A program made the translations under genes and the position numbers. The notes beneath the pieces are model-generated. The model searched no databases, was not told the DNA's origin, and worked only from the letters and a program-made list of their open reading frames with translations. This document shows positions 33,629-43,066 of a DNA stretch of 64,000 bases, piece by piece. The DNA is taken from contig NZ_LYXE01000041.1 in NCBI RefSeq assembly GCF_002532075.1, forward strand, positions 28,890-92,889. Reading direction: 5' to 3'. The first letter of the stretch is position 1; every line of letters starts with the position of its first letter. Source of the stretch: Candidatus Chloroploca asiatica (GTDB taxonomy: Bacteria > Chloroflexota > Chloroflexia > Chloroflexales > Chloroflexaceae).

Positions 33629-34545
33629 TCCGCTTACGCAATAACCCTGTCTTGAACCGTGAGCTCCGCGGGCGGATACGGGGGAATCGCCCCTTGATCA
33701 TTCTGGTGGTCTATCTGACGCTGATTGCCAGCGTGACGTTGCTTGTCTATGCCGCCGCGTCGGATTCTTTTAGCGGTGCCTTCAATGATCCCGAGGCCGG
33801 GCGACGCATTGGCAAGGCGATCTTCTTGACGGTGATGACGGCGAGCCTTATTCAGGTCTGTGTGATCACTCCCTCACTGACCGCCGGGGCTATCTCAGGT
33901 GAAAAAGAACGCCAGACCTACGATCTGTTGATTACCACGCTGCTCTCACCCTTGCAGATCGCCCTTGGCAAACTCGTCTCAGCCCTGGCGTTTGCGATGC
34001 TGCTCATCGCGGCGGCGTTGCCTATGGCCGGGCTCTCCTTTCTCTTTGGTGGCGTCACCGGCACCGAATTTGTCATTGGGGTGCTTGGGTTGATCGTCAC
34101 CGCCATCTGTTATGCCACGATTGGACTCTTCTGGTCGACGGTGATGCGGACAACGCTCTCAGCAACCGTGGTGGCACAGGGAACAATCATTGGTGTACAA
34201 CTCCTCTTGCCCTTTCTGCTGGTAGTCACTACAATCCTGACGAATCGGTTCAGTGATCATGTCCTCTATATCTATGGGGTTGGTCTGTTGGTCAGTTTCC
34301 ATCCCTTCATGGCCCTCGGTGTCACCGCTGGGTTGCTCGCCGAGGGTGAGAGTCCTCTCTGGTTTACGGTGCCTTCGACGCAAGGCGATCTGCCGCTTCC
34401 TTCACCATGGATCCCCTATGTCTTCTTCTCGCTCGCCTTGACGATCTTTTTCCTTGTGCTGACACTGCGTATGCTCAAGCCAGTCCAGTACAATCTGGCG
34501 CGTGCCAGATCTAAAAAGCAGGGCTCAGCGTCCGACGCCGCGTAA
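33625..34545 (+). CDS. ABC-2 type transporter permease
   Basis: The 306-residue protein has six membrane segments (first at residues 25-45) and a coupling segment ITAGAISGEKERQTYDLL-like (AISGEKERQTYDLLI), typical of ABC-2 permeases of the GldF/NatB type. The family exports lipids, drugs or small molecules, but its ATPase is not in the window and the substrate is unknown. Its ATG overlaps the hydrolase stop (ATGA, 33625-33628), implying coupled translation. Confidence 0.85.
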   Translation: MIRLRNNPVLNRELRGRIRGNRPLIILVVYLTLIASVTLLVYAAASDSFSGAFNDPEAGRRIGKAIFLTVMTASLIQVCVITPSLTAGAISGEKERQTYDLLITTLLSPLQIALGKLVSALAFAMLLIAAALPMAGLSFLFGGVTGTEFVIGVLGLIVTAICYATIGLFWSTVMRTTLSATVVAQGTIIGVQLLLPFLLVVTTILTNRFSDHVLYIYGVGLLVSFHPFMALGVTAGLLAEGESPLWFTVPSTQGDLPLPSPWIPYVFFSLALTIFFLVLTLRMLKPVQYNLARARSKKQGSASDAA

Positions 34546-34581
34546 ACGGGGATGGAGCTTCCGTTATATGCGCAACGGGCT

Positions 34582-34639
34582 AGACCTCACAGGTCTTGAT
34601 GATGGCGTCCCAATGCCGACGAGCAGACCTGTGAGGTCT
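34582..34639. repeat. Inverted pair of self-complementary AGACCT boxes
   Basis: AGACCTCACAGGTCT (34582-34596) and its complement AGACCTGTGAGGTCT (34625-34639) form an inverted repeat, and each arm is itself a near-palindrome. It follows the ABC permease stop codon; no T-tract is adjacent. It may be a terminator-like hairpin or a protein-binding site. Confidence 0.55.
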
Positions 34640-34793
34640 TATTTGAAAAGTGATGCAATCGCCATGGCGTAGGCGTACGCAAGACTCGACAGCCTGAAGG
34701 CTGCATGATATGATAATAAGTACTTACACTTCGAAAGGTTGCAAGCGGTATCTGTAGGCGTGATTTGCAATAGGGTTGGCAAGGAGCGAACGG

Positions 34794-35081
34794 ATGCAGC
34801 TCGACCTGACCAGCAAGCGAGCCAGAAAACTGATGCGTGAGCACGGACTGACGATCGAAGAGATTCAGCAAATTGTGGCATCGGCTCGCATTAACCTTGC
34901 TACGTTTGACCCCGAATATCGTACGAATGTCACGCAAATTGCCGAAGAACTCGCGAAGAGTCGCCCGACGATCTATGGCTGGGCGGATCGTGCTCTGGCC
35001 GCAACGGTGTATTCACTCCGCAATATTCGTACCGGACGCCCCCCCAAAGAGCGTGAGCGCACGAATGGCAATGAAACGTAG
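34794..35081 (+). CDS. Small helix-turn-helix protein
   Basis: The 95-residue product has a helical N-terminus (LTIEEIQQIVASARI) and a helix-turn-helix-like segment (NVTQIAEELAKSRPTIYGWA), suggesting DNA binding. It is too short for a fused effector domain. ATG 34794 follows AAGGAG (34781-34786) and is preferred over the in-frame TTG at 34776. It lies upstream of the Roadblock/MglA cluster on the same strand, so it could regulate it; this is only positional. A short GGCATGAC-TG-GTCATGCC hairpin follows the stop. Confidence 0.6.
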   Translation: MQLDLTSKRARKLMREHGLTIEEIQQIVASARINLATFDPEYRTNVTQIAEELAKSRPTIYGWADRALAATVYSLRNIRTGRPPKERERTNGNET

Positions 35082-35183
35082 GCATGACTGGTCATGCCTT
35101 GGTTCGCCCAATGTGTATAATAAGCAGAGGTAGACGCACTGGTGTTGCCTCGGTTCCGTGCCCTGTCAAGGAAATCGCGCCCT

Positions 35184-35549
35184 ATGAGCAGTCATTTGCA
35201 GAATCTGCTGAATAGCTTTCGGACGCTGTCCAGTGTTGAACTCGCCGCTGTTGTTGCTCCCGATGGGTTGCTCATCGAAAGCCTGGCTGAAGCCGAGCAT
35301 GACGTCGATGCTATCTGTGCCGTGGCCTCGAATAGTCTCGTGCTCGCCGAAGCCCTTGGGCGTGAAATAGCCAAAGGTGAACCTCGCCAGATGGTGTTGG
35401 AATATGGCGAGGGCCTCGTGATTATTGAACCGATGAGTAGCGATGCGCTGCTGCTGATCCTGGCCAATAGCCGTGATGACCTCGGCTATCTTCGCTTTCT
35501 TGTTGCCAAGCATCGGGTGGCAATCCTCGAAGCTTTGAGCGCAATCTGA
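35184..35549 (+). CDS. Roadblock/LC7-domain protein 1 (MglB-like)
   Basis: The 121-residue product matches a Roadblock/LC7 domain over its length: a helix, VELAAVVAPDGLLIESL, DVDAICAVASNSLVLAEALG and a C-terminal helix. Such proteins dimerise and act as GAPs or partners of MglA-type GTPases. ATG 35184 gives the compact domain; the in-frame start at 35142 would add 14 basic residues. A second LC7 gene follows after 75 bp, with a TATAAT (35562-35567) between them suggesting a separate start of transcription. Confidence 0.82.
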   Translation: MSSHLQNLLNSFRTLSSVELAAVVAPDGLLIESLAEAEHDVDAICAVASNSLVLAEALGREIAKGEPRQMVLEYGEGLVIIEPMSSDALLLILANSRDDLGYLRFLVAKHRVAILEALSAI

Positions 35550-35624
35550 TCGGCACTGTGCTATAATTTTGCTAAACTAACAGATATATATCTGCCCACA
35601 GGCACAAGATCAAGGTAGGCCGTG

Positions 35625-36119
35625 ATGGATCCACAGTTGACAAGTATCATTGTCCCGACTGAAGAACTCAGGCACATCGAAGAGTGTCTTATTCGACTTG
35701 TTGAGGATACAGGCAGTGATTATGCGCTGCTCCTCGATAAGAGTGGGCAGGTTATCTCTTCGCAAGGGGACGGTGATCGCCAGGATATTACGGCCCTCGG
35801 GGCGCTGATCGCGGGCGTCTTCGCTTCGTCACGTGAGGTCGCTAAACTGCTCCGTGAACGCGATTTCCGCGCTTCGTTCCAACAGGGGGTGCGTGAGAAT
35901 ATTTTCATTGCTCTGATCGAAGAACAGTGGATACTCTGTATCATTTTTAACAAAGGAACCCATATCGGCCTTGTGAAGGTGTTGACCAAGAAGGCGACCG
36001 ATGAACTGGCTTCGGTGCTCGAACGGGTGCGTCAGCAACACAAGGCCCGCGATGAGGTGTTGGGCTCATCGTTCCGCACTTCGATGGAAGATACCATCGA
36101 TCTGCTCTTCCGCGACTAG
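35625..36119 (+). CDS. Roadblock/LC7-domain protein 2 (MglB-like)
   Basis: The 164-residue product has a Roadblock/LC7 core (about 15-125: IRLVEDTGSDYALLLDKSGQ, ITALGALIAGVFASS) and a 40-residue charged C-terminal tail ending DTIDLLFRD. It differs clearly from the first LC7 protein, so the pair may form a heterodimer. ATG 35625 is preferred over GTG 35622. It is followed by the GTPase gene after 105 bp. A role as GAP for the neighbouring MglA-like GTPase is inferred from family and position. Confidence 0.85.
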   Translation: MDPQLTSIIVPTEELRHIEECLIRLVEDTGSDYALLLDKSGQVISSQGDGDRQDITALGALIAGVFASSREVAKLLRERDFRASFQQGVRENIFIALIEEQWILCIIFNKGTHIGLVKVLTKKATDELASVLERVRQQHKARDEVLGSSFRTSMEDTIDLLFRD

Positions 36120-36224
36120 CCGTAGGAGGTGGCCGGGGATGCTTTGTGAGCGTTTCTCGCCGTTGCGCAGTGTGGCCCTGCCTGCGCCCTGGTCGCTGCT
36201 TTGTGCAGGTATACGAGAAAATCT

Positions 36225-36812
<588 letters not shown>

Positions 36813-36854
36813 GACGACGCTGGTGTCGTGTTCGCCTAACCTCCTGAGATATCT

Positions 36855-37415
36855 ATGGCCCTCGCAGGCGATTTGAGTGAATTTCCACTCACTGATATTA
36901 TCCAGCTTATCCAGTTGAGTAAGCAGACCGGTGGCGTCCACCTTAGTGGGCCGTGTCGTGGGCAAACCCTCGAAGGCTGGATCTATTTCCGTGATGGCAA
37001 GATTATCGGGGCTACGAGCCCCGGTCTGGATCCCCTCGCGGCACTCTATGCCTTCTTTACACTCACAGCGGGCCCTTTTCGTTTTGACGATCAGCAGCGC
37101 CTCGCTCAGCCGACGATTTCCCTCTCAAATGAGCTCTTGATTATGGAGGGCGTGAACCGCCAGGATACCTGGCTCCGCATCGAGCAGGCTCTCCCTTCGC
37201 TCGATCTGGTGCCCCGGATTTTGATCAATCCAACCTCAAGTACCGCCGAGATTCAGCTCGATCCTACCGAGTGGCGGATCTTGACGATGGTGAATGGGAA
37301 GAATAGTGTCGACGCAATTGTTCAACGCAGTGGCCTCGGTGAGTTCCGCACCTGCGAGATTCTGACGCGCCTCATTGAGGTGGGCCTCGTGACCGTCAAG
37401 GCCTACCTCGCTTGA
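36855..37415 (+). CDS. DUF4388 domain protein
   Basis: The 186-residue protein begins with a DUF4388/PATAN-type domain (residues 1-100: LSEFPLTDIIQLIQLSKQTG, then GWIYFRDGKIIGA), found in response regulators and often beside MglA-type GTPases. Residues about 125-185 (DPTEWRILTMVNGKNSVDAI) form a winged-helix-like tail. There is no receiver domain. It lies 42 bp after the GTPase gene and likely belongs to the same module. Confidence 0.82.
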   Translation: MALAGDLSEFPLTDIIQLIQLSKQTGGVHLSGPCRGQTLEGWIYFRDGKIIGATSPGLDPLAALYAFFTLTAGPFRFDDQQRLAQPTISLSNELLIMEGVNRQDTWLRIEQALPSLDLVPRILINPTSSTAEIQLDPTEWRILTMVNGKNSVDAIVQRSGLGEFRTCEILTRLIEVGLVTVKAYLA

Positions 37416-37540
37416 GTCGTGCGCTTGCGTAAGCACACCATGGGCCGAGATGTGGTAAAATAACGCAGCTTGCGACCCTGCCCGTCGCCTCGGGGAGGGT
37501 CTTCGTGTGTCTGTATCGTCTTGTTTCATATGGAGTTGTT

Positions 37541-39058
37541 GTGCGCGCTCTGATCAGTGTCTATGATAAAACCGGGGTCGTTGATCTCGCCCGTGCCCTG
37601 CACGCGATGGGGGTAACGCTGCTTTCGACTGGTAATACCCAGCGCTTGCTGGTGGAGGCTGGTTTGCCCGCCGTAGCCGTGAGTGAGGTGACGGGCTTCC
37701 CCGAGATCCTTGATGGTCGGGTCAAGACGCTCCATCCCGCTATTCACGCCGGCTTGCTCGCTCGCCGCGATCGCCCGGCTCATCTCGAACAACTCGCGGC
37801 CCATGGCCTCGCCCCGATTGATCTGCTGGTCGTCAATCTCTATCCGTTCCAGCAGACAGTCGCTCGCCCTGAGGTGACCCTCGATGAGGCGATTGAGCAG
37901 ATTGATATCGGTGGGGTGGCACTCCTCCGCGCTGCGGCCAAGAATTTCCATGATGTCCTGGCCCTCGTTGATCCCGCTGATTATGCTCCGGTGCTCGCTG
38001 ATCTGCAGGCCGGGGCTGTGCCGGTTACAGTGCGTCGCCGCCTCGCCGCCCGCGCTTTTGCCCATACCGCGAGCTATGATGCCGCGATTGCTGCCTATCT
38101 CAATGATGAACTCTTGCCCAGTACGCTCAGTCACGCCTGGCCGCTTGCCCAACCCTTGCGCTATGGCGAAAATCCTCATCAACACGCGGCGCTCTATGGC
38201 GAATTCCATAGCCTTTTTGCCCAACTCCACGGGCGTGAGCTTTCGTACAATAATATCCTTGATACCGCTGCTGCCGCTGAGTTGATTGAAGAGTTCCCCG
38301 CTGCCTCCACCCCCGCTGTGGCGATTGTCAAGCATACTAATCCCTGTGGCGTCGGTACAGGGGCAACGCTGCTTGAGGCTTGGGAACATGCCTTTGCGAC
38401 CGATCGCGAGGCTCCGTTTGGGGGGATTATTGCGGTGAATCAGCCCCTCGATGCCGCCCTCGCGCAGGCTATTGCCGAGATCTTTACCGAGATTATTATC
38501 GCTCCTGATTTCACCCCCGAGGCGCTCGCACTCCTCTCCCGGAAGAAGAATCTTCGCTTGCTGCGGGCGCTGCAGCCGGTTGCAAGCCTCGCTGGTCTCC
38601 AAGTACGTAGTGTGCCCGGCGGGGTGCTTGCTCAAGAGCCGGATCGGACGGTGCCCGAAGCCGAAGAGACAAAGGTGGTGACCCAGCGTGCCCCTACCCC
38701 CGAAGAGTGGCAGGCGTTACGTTTTGCCTGGCGCGTGGTCAAGCACGTCAAGTCCAATGCGATCGTCTACGCGGATCCTGACCGGACGCTGGGCATCGGG
38801 GCCGGGCAGATGAGCCGCGTTGATAGTTCACGTCTTGCTATCTGGAAAGCCCAACAGGCTGGGCTGTCGCTGCAGGGTAGTGTCGTTGCAAGCGATGCGC
38901 TCTTTCCCTTTGCCGATGGGGTCGAAGCGGCCCTTTCGGCTGGTGCGACAGCGATCATTCAGCCCGGTGGCTCAGTTCGCGATGCCGAGGTGATCGCCGC
39001 CGCTGATGCCGCAGGTGCGGCAATGGTCTTTACGGGACGCCGTCATTTCCGTCATTAG
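37541..39058 (+). CDS. purH: Bifunctional AICAR transformylase/IMP cyclohydrolase
   Basis: PurH performs the last two steps of IMP synthesis: formyl transfer from 10-formyl-THF to AICAR, then ring closure. The 505-residue product has the N-terminal cyclohydrolase domain ([35 protein letters not shown]) and the transformylase domain with KHTNPCGVG and [10 protein letters not shown]. Length is a little below the usual 510-525. GTG 37541 ([12 protein letters not shown]) follows TGGAG and places the start at the conserved N-terminus. An extended -10 TGGTAAAAT lies at 37453-37461. Confidence 0.96.
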   Translation: MRALISVYDKTGVVDLARALHAMGVTLLSTGNTQRLLVEAGLPAVAVSEVTGFPEILDGRVKTLHPAIHAGLLARRDRPAHLEQLAAHGLAPIDLLVVNLYPFQQTVARPEVTLDEAIEQIDIGGVALLRAAAKNFHDVLALVDPADYAPVLADLQAGAVPVTVRRRLAARAFAHTASYDAAIAAYLNDELLPSTLSHAWPLAQPLRYGENPHQHAALYGEFHSLFAQLHGRELSYNNILDTAAAAELIEEFPAASTPAVAIVKHTNPCGVGTGATLLEAWEHAFATDREAPFGGIIAVNQPLDAALAQAIAEIFTEIIIAPDFTPEALALLSRKKNLRLLRALQPVASLAGLQVRSVPGGVLAQEPDRTVPEAEETKVVTQRAPTPEEWQALRFAWRVVKHVKSNAIVYADPDRTLGIGAGQMSRVDSSRLAIWKAQQAGLSLQGSVVASDALFPFADGVEAALSAGATAIIQPGGSVRDAEVIAAADAAGAAMVFTGRRHFRH

Positions 39059-39102
39059 TTGCCCTCTGCCGGTACCTGTGAGCGGTATGCACCGCTGCAA
39101 AG

Positions 39103-39729
39103 ATGAGACATGTCTATATGAAATACGATGCCAATGGCCTTGTTCCAGCGATTGTTCAACATGCACGCACTGGCGAGGTGTTGATGCTCGGCTGGATGAA
39201 TGAAGAGGCGCTTGCCTTAACCCGTACGACCGGGCGGGTAACCTTCTGGAGCCGCTCGCGGCAGGCGCTCTGGCGCAAGGGTGAGACCAGTGGCAACTGG
39301 CTGGATCTGGTTGCCATCCGTCAGGATTGCGATAGCGATGCATTGCTTGTCCTTGCCGAACCCGCCGGGCCGACGTGTCATACGGGTGCGCGGAGTTGTT
39401 TTTATCACGATCTCGATGGGGAGCCTGCGTCCAGTCCGGCCCCTCCTGCCGCTATCCTGGGGCGTCTGGCTGATCTGATTGCTCTGCGCCGTACGATGCA
39501 GCCCGAAGAATCATACACCGCCAAGTTGCTCCACGGCGGGGTTGATCGCATTGGGAAGAAGATCGGGGAAGAGGCCGCCGAAGTGATTATCGCGGCCAAA
39601 AATGGTTCACACGCTGAATTGACCTATGAAATGGCCGATCTGATCTACCATAGTCTGGTGCTCTTGCAAGATCAGGGCCTTCCGGCTGAAGCCGTCTGGC
39701 ACGAATTGGAACGTCGGTTTAGCCCATAA
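39103..39729 (+). CDS. hisIE: Bifunctional phosphoribosyl-AMP cyclohydrolase/phosphoribosyl-ATP pyrophosphatase
   Basis: The 208-residue protein fuses HisI (residues 1-115: [21 protein letters not shown], the metal-binding DCDSDALLV and [10 protein letters not shown]) with HisE (about 125-208: [20 protein letters not shown]). Together they catalyse the second and third steps of histidine synthesis. ATG 39103 or 39118 is possible; neither has a strong ribosome binding site. No other his gene is nearby. It follows purH by 44 bp, both being linked to phosphoribosyl metabolism. Confidence 0.95.
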   Translation: MRHVYMKYDANGLVPAIVQHARTGEVLMLGWMNEEALALTRTTGRVTFWSRSRQALWRKGETSGNWLDLVAIRQDCDSDALLVLAEPAGPTCHTGARSCFYHDLDGEPASSPAPPAAILGRLADLIALRRTMQPEESYTAKLLHGGVDRIGKKIGEEAAEVIIAAKNGSHAELTYEMADLIYHSLVLLQDQGLPAEAVWHELERRFSP

Positions 39730-39748
39730 AAGCATGCTACAGGGGTCT

Positions 39749-41782
39749 ATGTCGGAAACGAAACAGAAACATGTTGGACGTGTGCTCTTGCTCGCTGTCG
39801 ATCCTGCGTTGCGTAGTTCGTGTACCGAGACGCTCCGCAAGGCAGGGTTTGCGGTGCTTCATCAATGGTCCGTTGAGACGTCAGCCCGGGTTCTTGTTGC
39901 CAATACCTATGATCTGGTCATTCTTGACCTGACCGACCCAGCCCAGGCTGATATGGCGATGCTAGCCCAGTTGCGCGAGCGCGGGGTGGATACGCCAATT
40001 CTGTTGATCAGTGCCGAGACAACGGTTGCCCATGCCTCACGCGCTATGCGCTTTGGCGCACGCGGGATGTTGCTGTTGCCGTTTGAACCTGAAGAACTCA
40101 AGAGCATCGTCATCGAGATGGTCGCAGAGCGGCGCGCTGCCCGTTCACGCGATCGCGTCGCCGCACTGCGTCCGGCCCTCCGCGTGGGCCAGCGACTCCT
40201 TGGCGAACTCGATCTGCCGCGCTTGCAAGACCAGATTATCGAAACCGTGCGGGCTGAGCTGGATGCTGACCGCGCCTCTCTCATGCTCCTCGAAGACGAT
40301 GGTCTGTGGCTTCGGATTGTCGCTTGTTCGGGGTTGCCCGAGCCGATTGCTGTAGGGCATCGTAGCCCAGTGCAGCAGAGTCTGTCGGGTTTTGTGGCAA
40401 CCCATCGCCAATCACTGCGCATTGATGACAATGGCATTGTGTCACCACCAGCGGCAGATTTGCAGGGCAAGCTCTTTGAGGATCAGATTGTCTCGGCCGT
40501 GTGCGTGCCTGTACTGGCTGGGAATCGGGTGCTCGGGGTGCTGACCGCAGCCAAGGTGTTGAGTGGTACGCCCTTTAGCGAGGCTGATCAAGAGTTGCTG
40601 CTGCTCTTGGCAGCGCAAGCAGCGATTGCGATTGAGAATGCCCGTCTGTATACGCAGGTCGCCGAATCAGAGGCGCGCTATCGTGCGCTGTTGCAACACG
40701 CCACTGATGCGGTGCTGCTGCTCGATGAAGCAGGGGCGTCAATTCTTGATGCAAACCTGGCCCTCGAACAGTTGAGTGGCTATCCAAGCCAGGATCTGAT
40801 GGCGCTCTCTCCTGACGTGCTCTTTCCCGACCTTGCTACTCTGCTAGCTGCGGTTCGTTACAACGGCCAGCTCCATCAGCCACTCGAACAGCGCGAGATC
40901 GAGACTGAGTTACGCACCCGCCACGATCAGACGTTGCCCGTGGCCGCGAGTGTGAGCCGGGTGCCGCACGCAGGGCAGCAGTTGTTGCTCGTGATCGCCC
41001 GTGATATCAGTGAACGCCAGCGGATCTCGCAACAGATGGTGCAGGCTGAAAAGCTTGCCGCGCTGGGGCGCCTCTCGGCATCACTTGCCCACGAAATCAA
41101 CAATCCTTTGCAGGCTATCCATAATTCGGTGCATCTGATGCGAAGTCGCCCCCTCACCGAAGAGAAACGCCAGATCTACCTCTCGATGACCCAGGATGAG
41201 ATTGAACGCCTTATCAGCATTGTGCAGCGCATGCTCGATTTCTATCGGCCTACCCGCGAGGGCATGCGCCCGGTCGAGATCAATGACATTCTTGATGCGG
41301 TGTTGACCCTGATAGAAAATCAGGTTCACACCCAGGGTGTCCGCATTGAACGCGAAGGCGCACTACGTCTCCCACGGATCTTTGCGATTAGCAACCATAT
41401 GAAACAGGTTTGCTTCAACCTGATCTTCAATGCGCTCGAAGCAATGCCTGACGGTGGTATTTTGTATGTGCGCACATATCTCATCGACGCTGACACGCCT
41501 GATATAGACGACGCGAGTTTCATTGCTGTCTCGGGGAGTCAGGGGCGGCAACCGCCGCTACGTCCGGCTATCGTGGTTGAGATCAGTGACACCGGTACGG
41601 GGATTGCCGCCTCTGATCTGCCGAAAATCTTTGAACCCTTTTACACCACGCGCACCAAAGGTACGGGGCTTGGCCTCGCAGTCAGCTACAGCATTATCGA
41701 GCAGCATCATGGGCAACTAGCGGTACGTTCAGAGGTCGGCAGGGGTACGACCTTCCGGATGAAACTACCGGTTGCGGAATAG
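39749..41782 (+). CDS. Hybrid sensor histidine kinase (receiver-GAF-PAS-HisKA-HATPase)
   Basis: The 677-residue protein has, in order: an N-terminal receiver domain with phospho-acceptor Asp60 (LVILDLTD), a GAF domain (about 145-305), a PAS domain (about 310-430), a HisKA dimerisation helix with His448 in LAHEINNPLQ, and a HATPase domain with NLIFNALEAM, DTGTGIA and GTGLGLAV. No membrane segment is seen, so it should be a cytoplasmic sensor with input through GAF/PAS and the receiver. No separate response regulator is adjacent. ATG 39749 follows AGGGG; ATG 39734 is less likely. Confidence 0.92.
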   Translation: MSETKQKHVGRVLLLAVDPALRSSCTETLRKAGFAVLHQWSVETSARVLVANTYDLVILDLTDPAQADMAMLAQLRERGVDTPILLISAETTVAHASRAMRFGARGMLLLPFEPEELKSIVIEMVAERRAARSRDRVAALRPALRVGQRLLGELDLPRLQDQIIETVRAELDADRASLMLLEDDGLWLRIVACSGLPEPIAVGHRSPVQQSLSGFVATHRQSLRIDDNGIVSPPAADLQGKLFEDQIVSAVCVPVLAGNRVLGVLTAAKVLSGTPFSEADQELLLLLAAQAAIAIENARLYTQVAESEARYRALLQHATDAVLLLDEAGASILDANLALEQLSGYPSQDLMALSPDVLFPDLATLLAAVRYNGQLHQPLEQREIETELRTRHDQTLPVAASVSRVPHAGQQLLLVIARDISERQRISQQMVQAEKLAALGRLSASLAHEINNPLQAIHNSVHLMRSRPLTEEKRQIYLSMTQDEIERLISIVQRMLDFYRPTREGMRPVEINDILDAVLTLIENQVHTQGVRIEREGALRLPRIFAISNHMKQVCFNLIFNALEAMPDGGILYVRTYLIDADTPDIDDASFIAVSGSQGRQPPLRPAIVVEISDTGTGIAASDLPKIFEPFYTTRTKGTGLGLAVSYSIIEQHHGQLAVRSEVGRGTTFRMKLPVAE

Positions 41783-41812
41783 CGGGACGAAGCCCGCCCG
41801 AGGGGGCCAGGG

Positions 41813-42331
41813 TTACAAGAGACCTTCGATCGGGTCTATCACCACCACTCCAGCGGCGAGATCGAGGCGGTTAATAAAGGTGTGAACCATCGGGACGAGC
41901 GCATCGGGTTGGCCGGGGCGCGTAATCACGAGGATCTCACCGGCCCCGGTCGTGAGCACCTCACGCACGGTACCAACATCTTGCGCGGCGACTGTCACTA
42001 CCTTCAGCCCAATGAGTTGATGAATAAAATACTCATCATTGGCGAGAGGGGCGGCCTCAGACTCGTGGATATAGATCTCGGCCCCGCGCAAATCCTCGGC
42101 GGCCTCACGACTAGTAACGCCCTCAAGCGTCAGCACAAGTTGCCCAGGCTTATGTTCGTGCAGGCGCACCATCGTATACTGGGTACGCTGCTTGCCCACT
42201 TGCAGCGTGAGCCGCTTGACGTGGCGTGCAATATAATCGGGGCGGTCGGTCAATCCGCGCACCTTGAGTTGCCCCTGCACCCCAAAGGGGGCCAGGATCT
42301 GACCAATTAATAGCAATTGCTCGTCGCTCAT
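41813..42331 (-). CDS. rimM: Ribosome maturation factor RimM
   Basis: RimM helps mature the 30S head region and binds ribosomal protein S19. The 172-residue product has the N-terminal GQILAPFGVQGQLKV and the PRC-barrel half with EYFIHQLIGLKV and GAGEILVI. It is the last gene of the rpsP-khpA-rimM set; trmD and rplS, which usually follow, are not here, and a plus-strand gene ends 31 bp away. ATG 42331 gives MSDEQLLLIGQ; the upstream in-frame start is not needed. Confidence 0.93.
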   Translation of the reverse strand: MSDEQLLLIGQILAPFGVQGQLKVRGLTDRPDYIARHVKRLTLQVGKQRTQYTMVRLHEHKPGQLVLTLEGVTSREAAEDLRGAEIYIHESEAAPLANDEYFIHQLIGLKVVTVAAQDVGTVREVLTTGAGEILVITRPGQPDALVPMVHTFINRLDLAAGVVVIDPIEGLL

Positions 42332-42409
42332 AGATCCAGATAGAAAAAGCATGCAGCTTGCCGACACCCTGGTACAACGCACGGCTCAGCAACCTGCATG
42401 CAGTTCGTG

Positions 42410-42637
42410 TTACTCAATATCAACGTGGACACGCTTATTCTGGCGTGCCGCAGCTACACCCATCAAATCACGGATAGCCTTGGCGACGCGGCCACTTCGC
42501 CCGATCACCTTGCCCGTCTCATCAGAGGCGACGGATAACTCATAGGTTACGGTAAACCGACCAACGCGCTCTTTAATGTGGACGGCCTCGTGGTTATCCA
42601 CCAGGCTCAACGCAATATATTCGAGCAGTGCTTTCAT
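42410..42637 (-). CDS. khpA: KH-domain RNA-binding protein
   Basis: The 75-residue product is a single KH domain with the RNA-contacting loop VIGRSGRVAKAIRDL (about 44-58, GRxGR in place of GxxG). KhpA proteins bind RNA and affect cell division and translation in Gram-positive bacteria. It lies between rpsP (49 bp upstream) and rimM (78 bp downstream), the conserved place for this gene. ATG 42637 is set by length. Confidence 0.92.
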   Translation of the reverse strand: MKALLEYIALSLVDNHEAVHIKERVGRFTVTYELSVASDETGKVIGRSGRVAKAIRDLMGVAAARQNKRVHVDIE

Positions 42638-42686
42638 TGCGAACCCTGCAGATCTGTGATCAGTCAGCGCCTGATCACGCTTGCAA

Positions 42687-42974
42687 TTACGCCTCGACAG
42701 GCTCAGTTGAAGCTGGCATAAGCTTGCCTTCACTATCGAGTACGTGAACCTGCTTGAGCAACCGCACGACTGTATCGCTCGGCTGAGCCCCAACGCCAAG
42801 CCAGTAGCGTGCGCGTTCGGCCTTAATCTCGAGCACCTTGGGCTGACGAACAGGATTGTAGTGACCAATAATTTCAATAAACCGACCATCACGAGGCGAG
42901 CGTGCATCAGCCACAACGACGCGGTAGCTAGGCTGTTTGGTCTTGCCAGTGCGGCGAAGACGAATTCTAACCAT
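42687..42974 (-). CDS. rpsP: 30S ribosomal protein S16
   Basis: The 95-residue product starts [20 protein letters not shown] and contains [16 protein letters not shown], the S16 signature. It binds 16S rRNA during 30S assembly. It is the first gene of the rpsP-khpA-rimM operon, with a ribosome binding site GGAGGAAA and a near-consensus promoter upstream. Confidence 0.97.
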   Translation of the reverse strand: MVRIRLRRTGKTKQPSYRVVVADARSPRDGRFIEIIGHYNPVRQPKVLEIKAERARYWLGVGAQPSDTVVRLLKQVHVLDSEGKLMPASTEPVEA

Positions 42975-42996
42975 AGGTGTCTATTTCCTCCAGGAC

Positions 42997-43025
42997 ATTA
43001 TATCAGACGCATACTAAGCGTTCAG
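42997..43025 (-). promoter_or_regulatory. Promoter of the rpsP operon
   Basis: On the minus strand, CTGAAC (43025-43020) and TATAAT (43002-42997) are spaced 17 bp apart. The rpsP start codon follows 22 bp after the -10. A second possible -10 GGTATACT lies just upstream. Confidence 0.65.
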
Positions 43026-43066
43026 TATACCACAGATTTATCAGGTAGGTAGCGGGCCTTCCTGCC

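Noticed and set aside
35081..35098. GGCATGAC-TG-GTCATGCC as a rho-independent terminator
   Set aside because: The stem is short and no T-tract follows on the plus strand; at most a weak stop signal.
37526..38635. 369-codon minus-strand ORF
   Set aside because: Antisense to purH, with no recognised motif and no plausible start signal.
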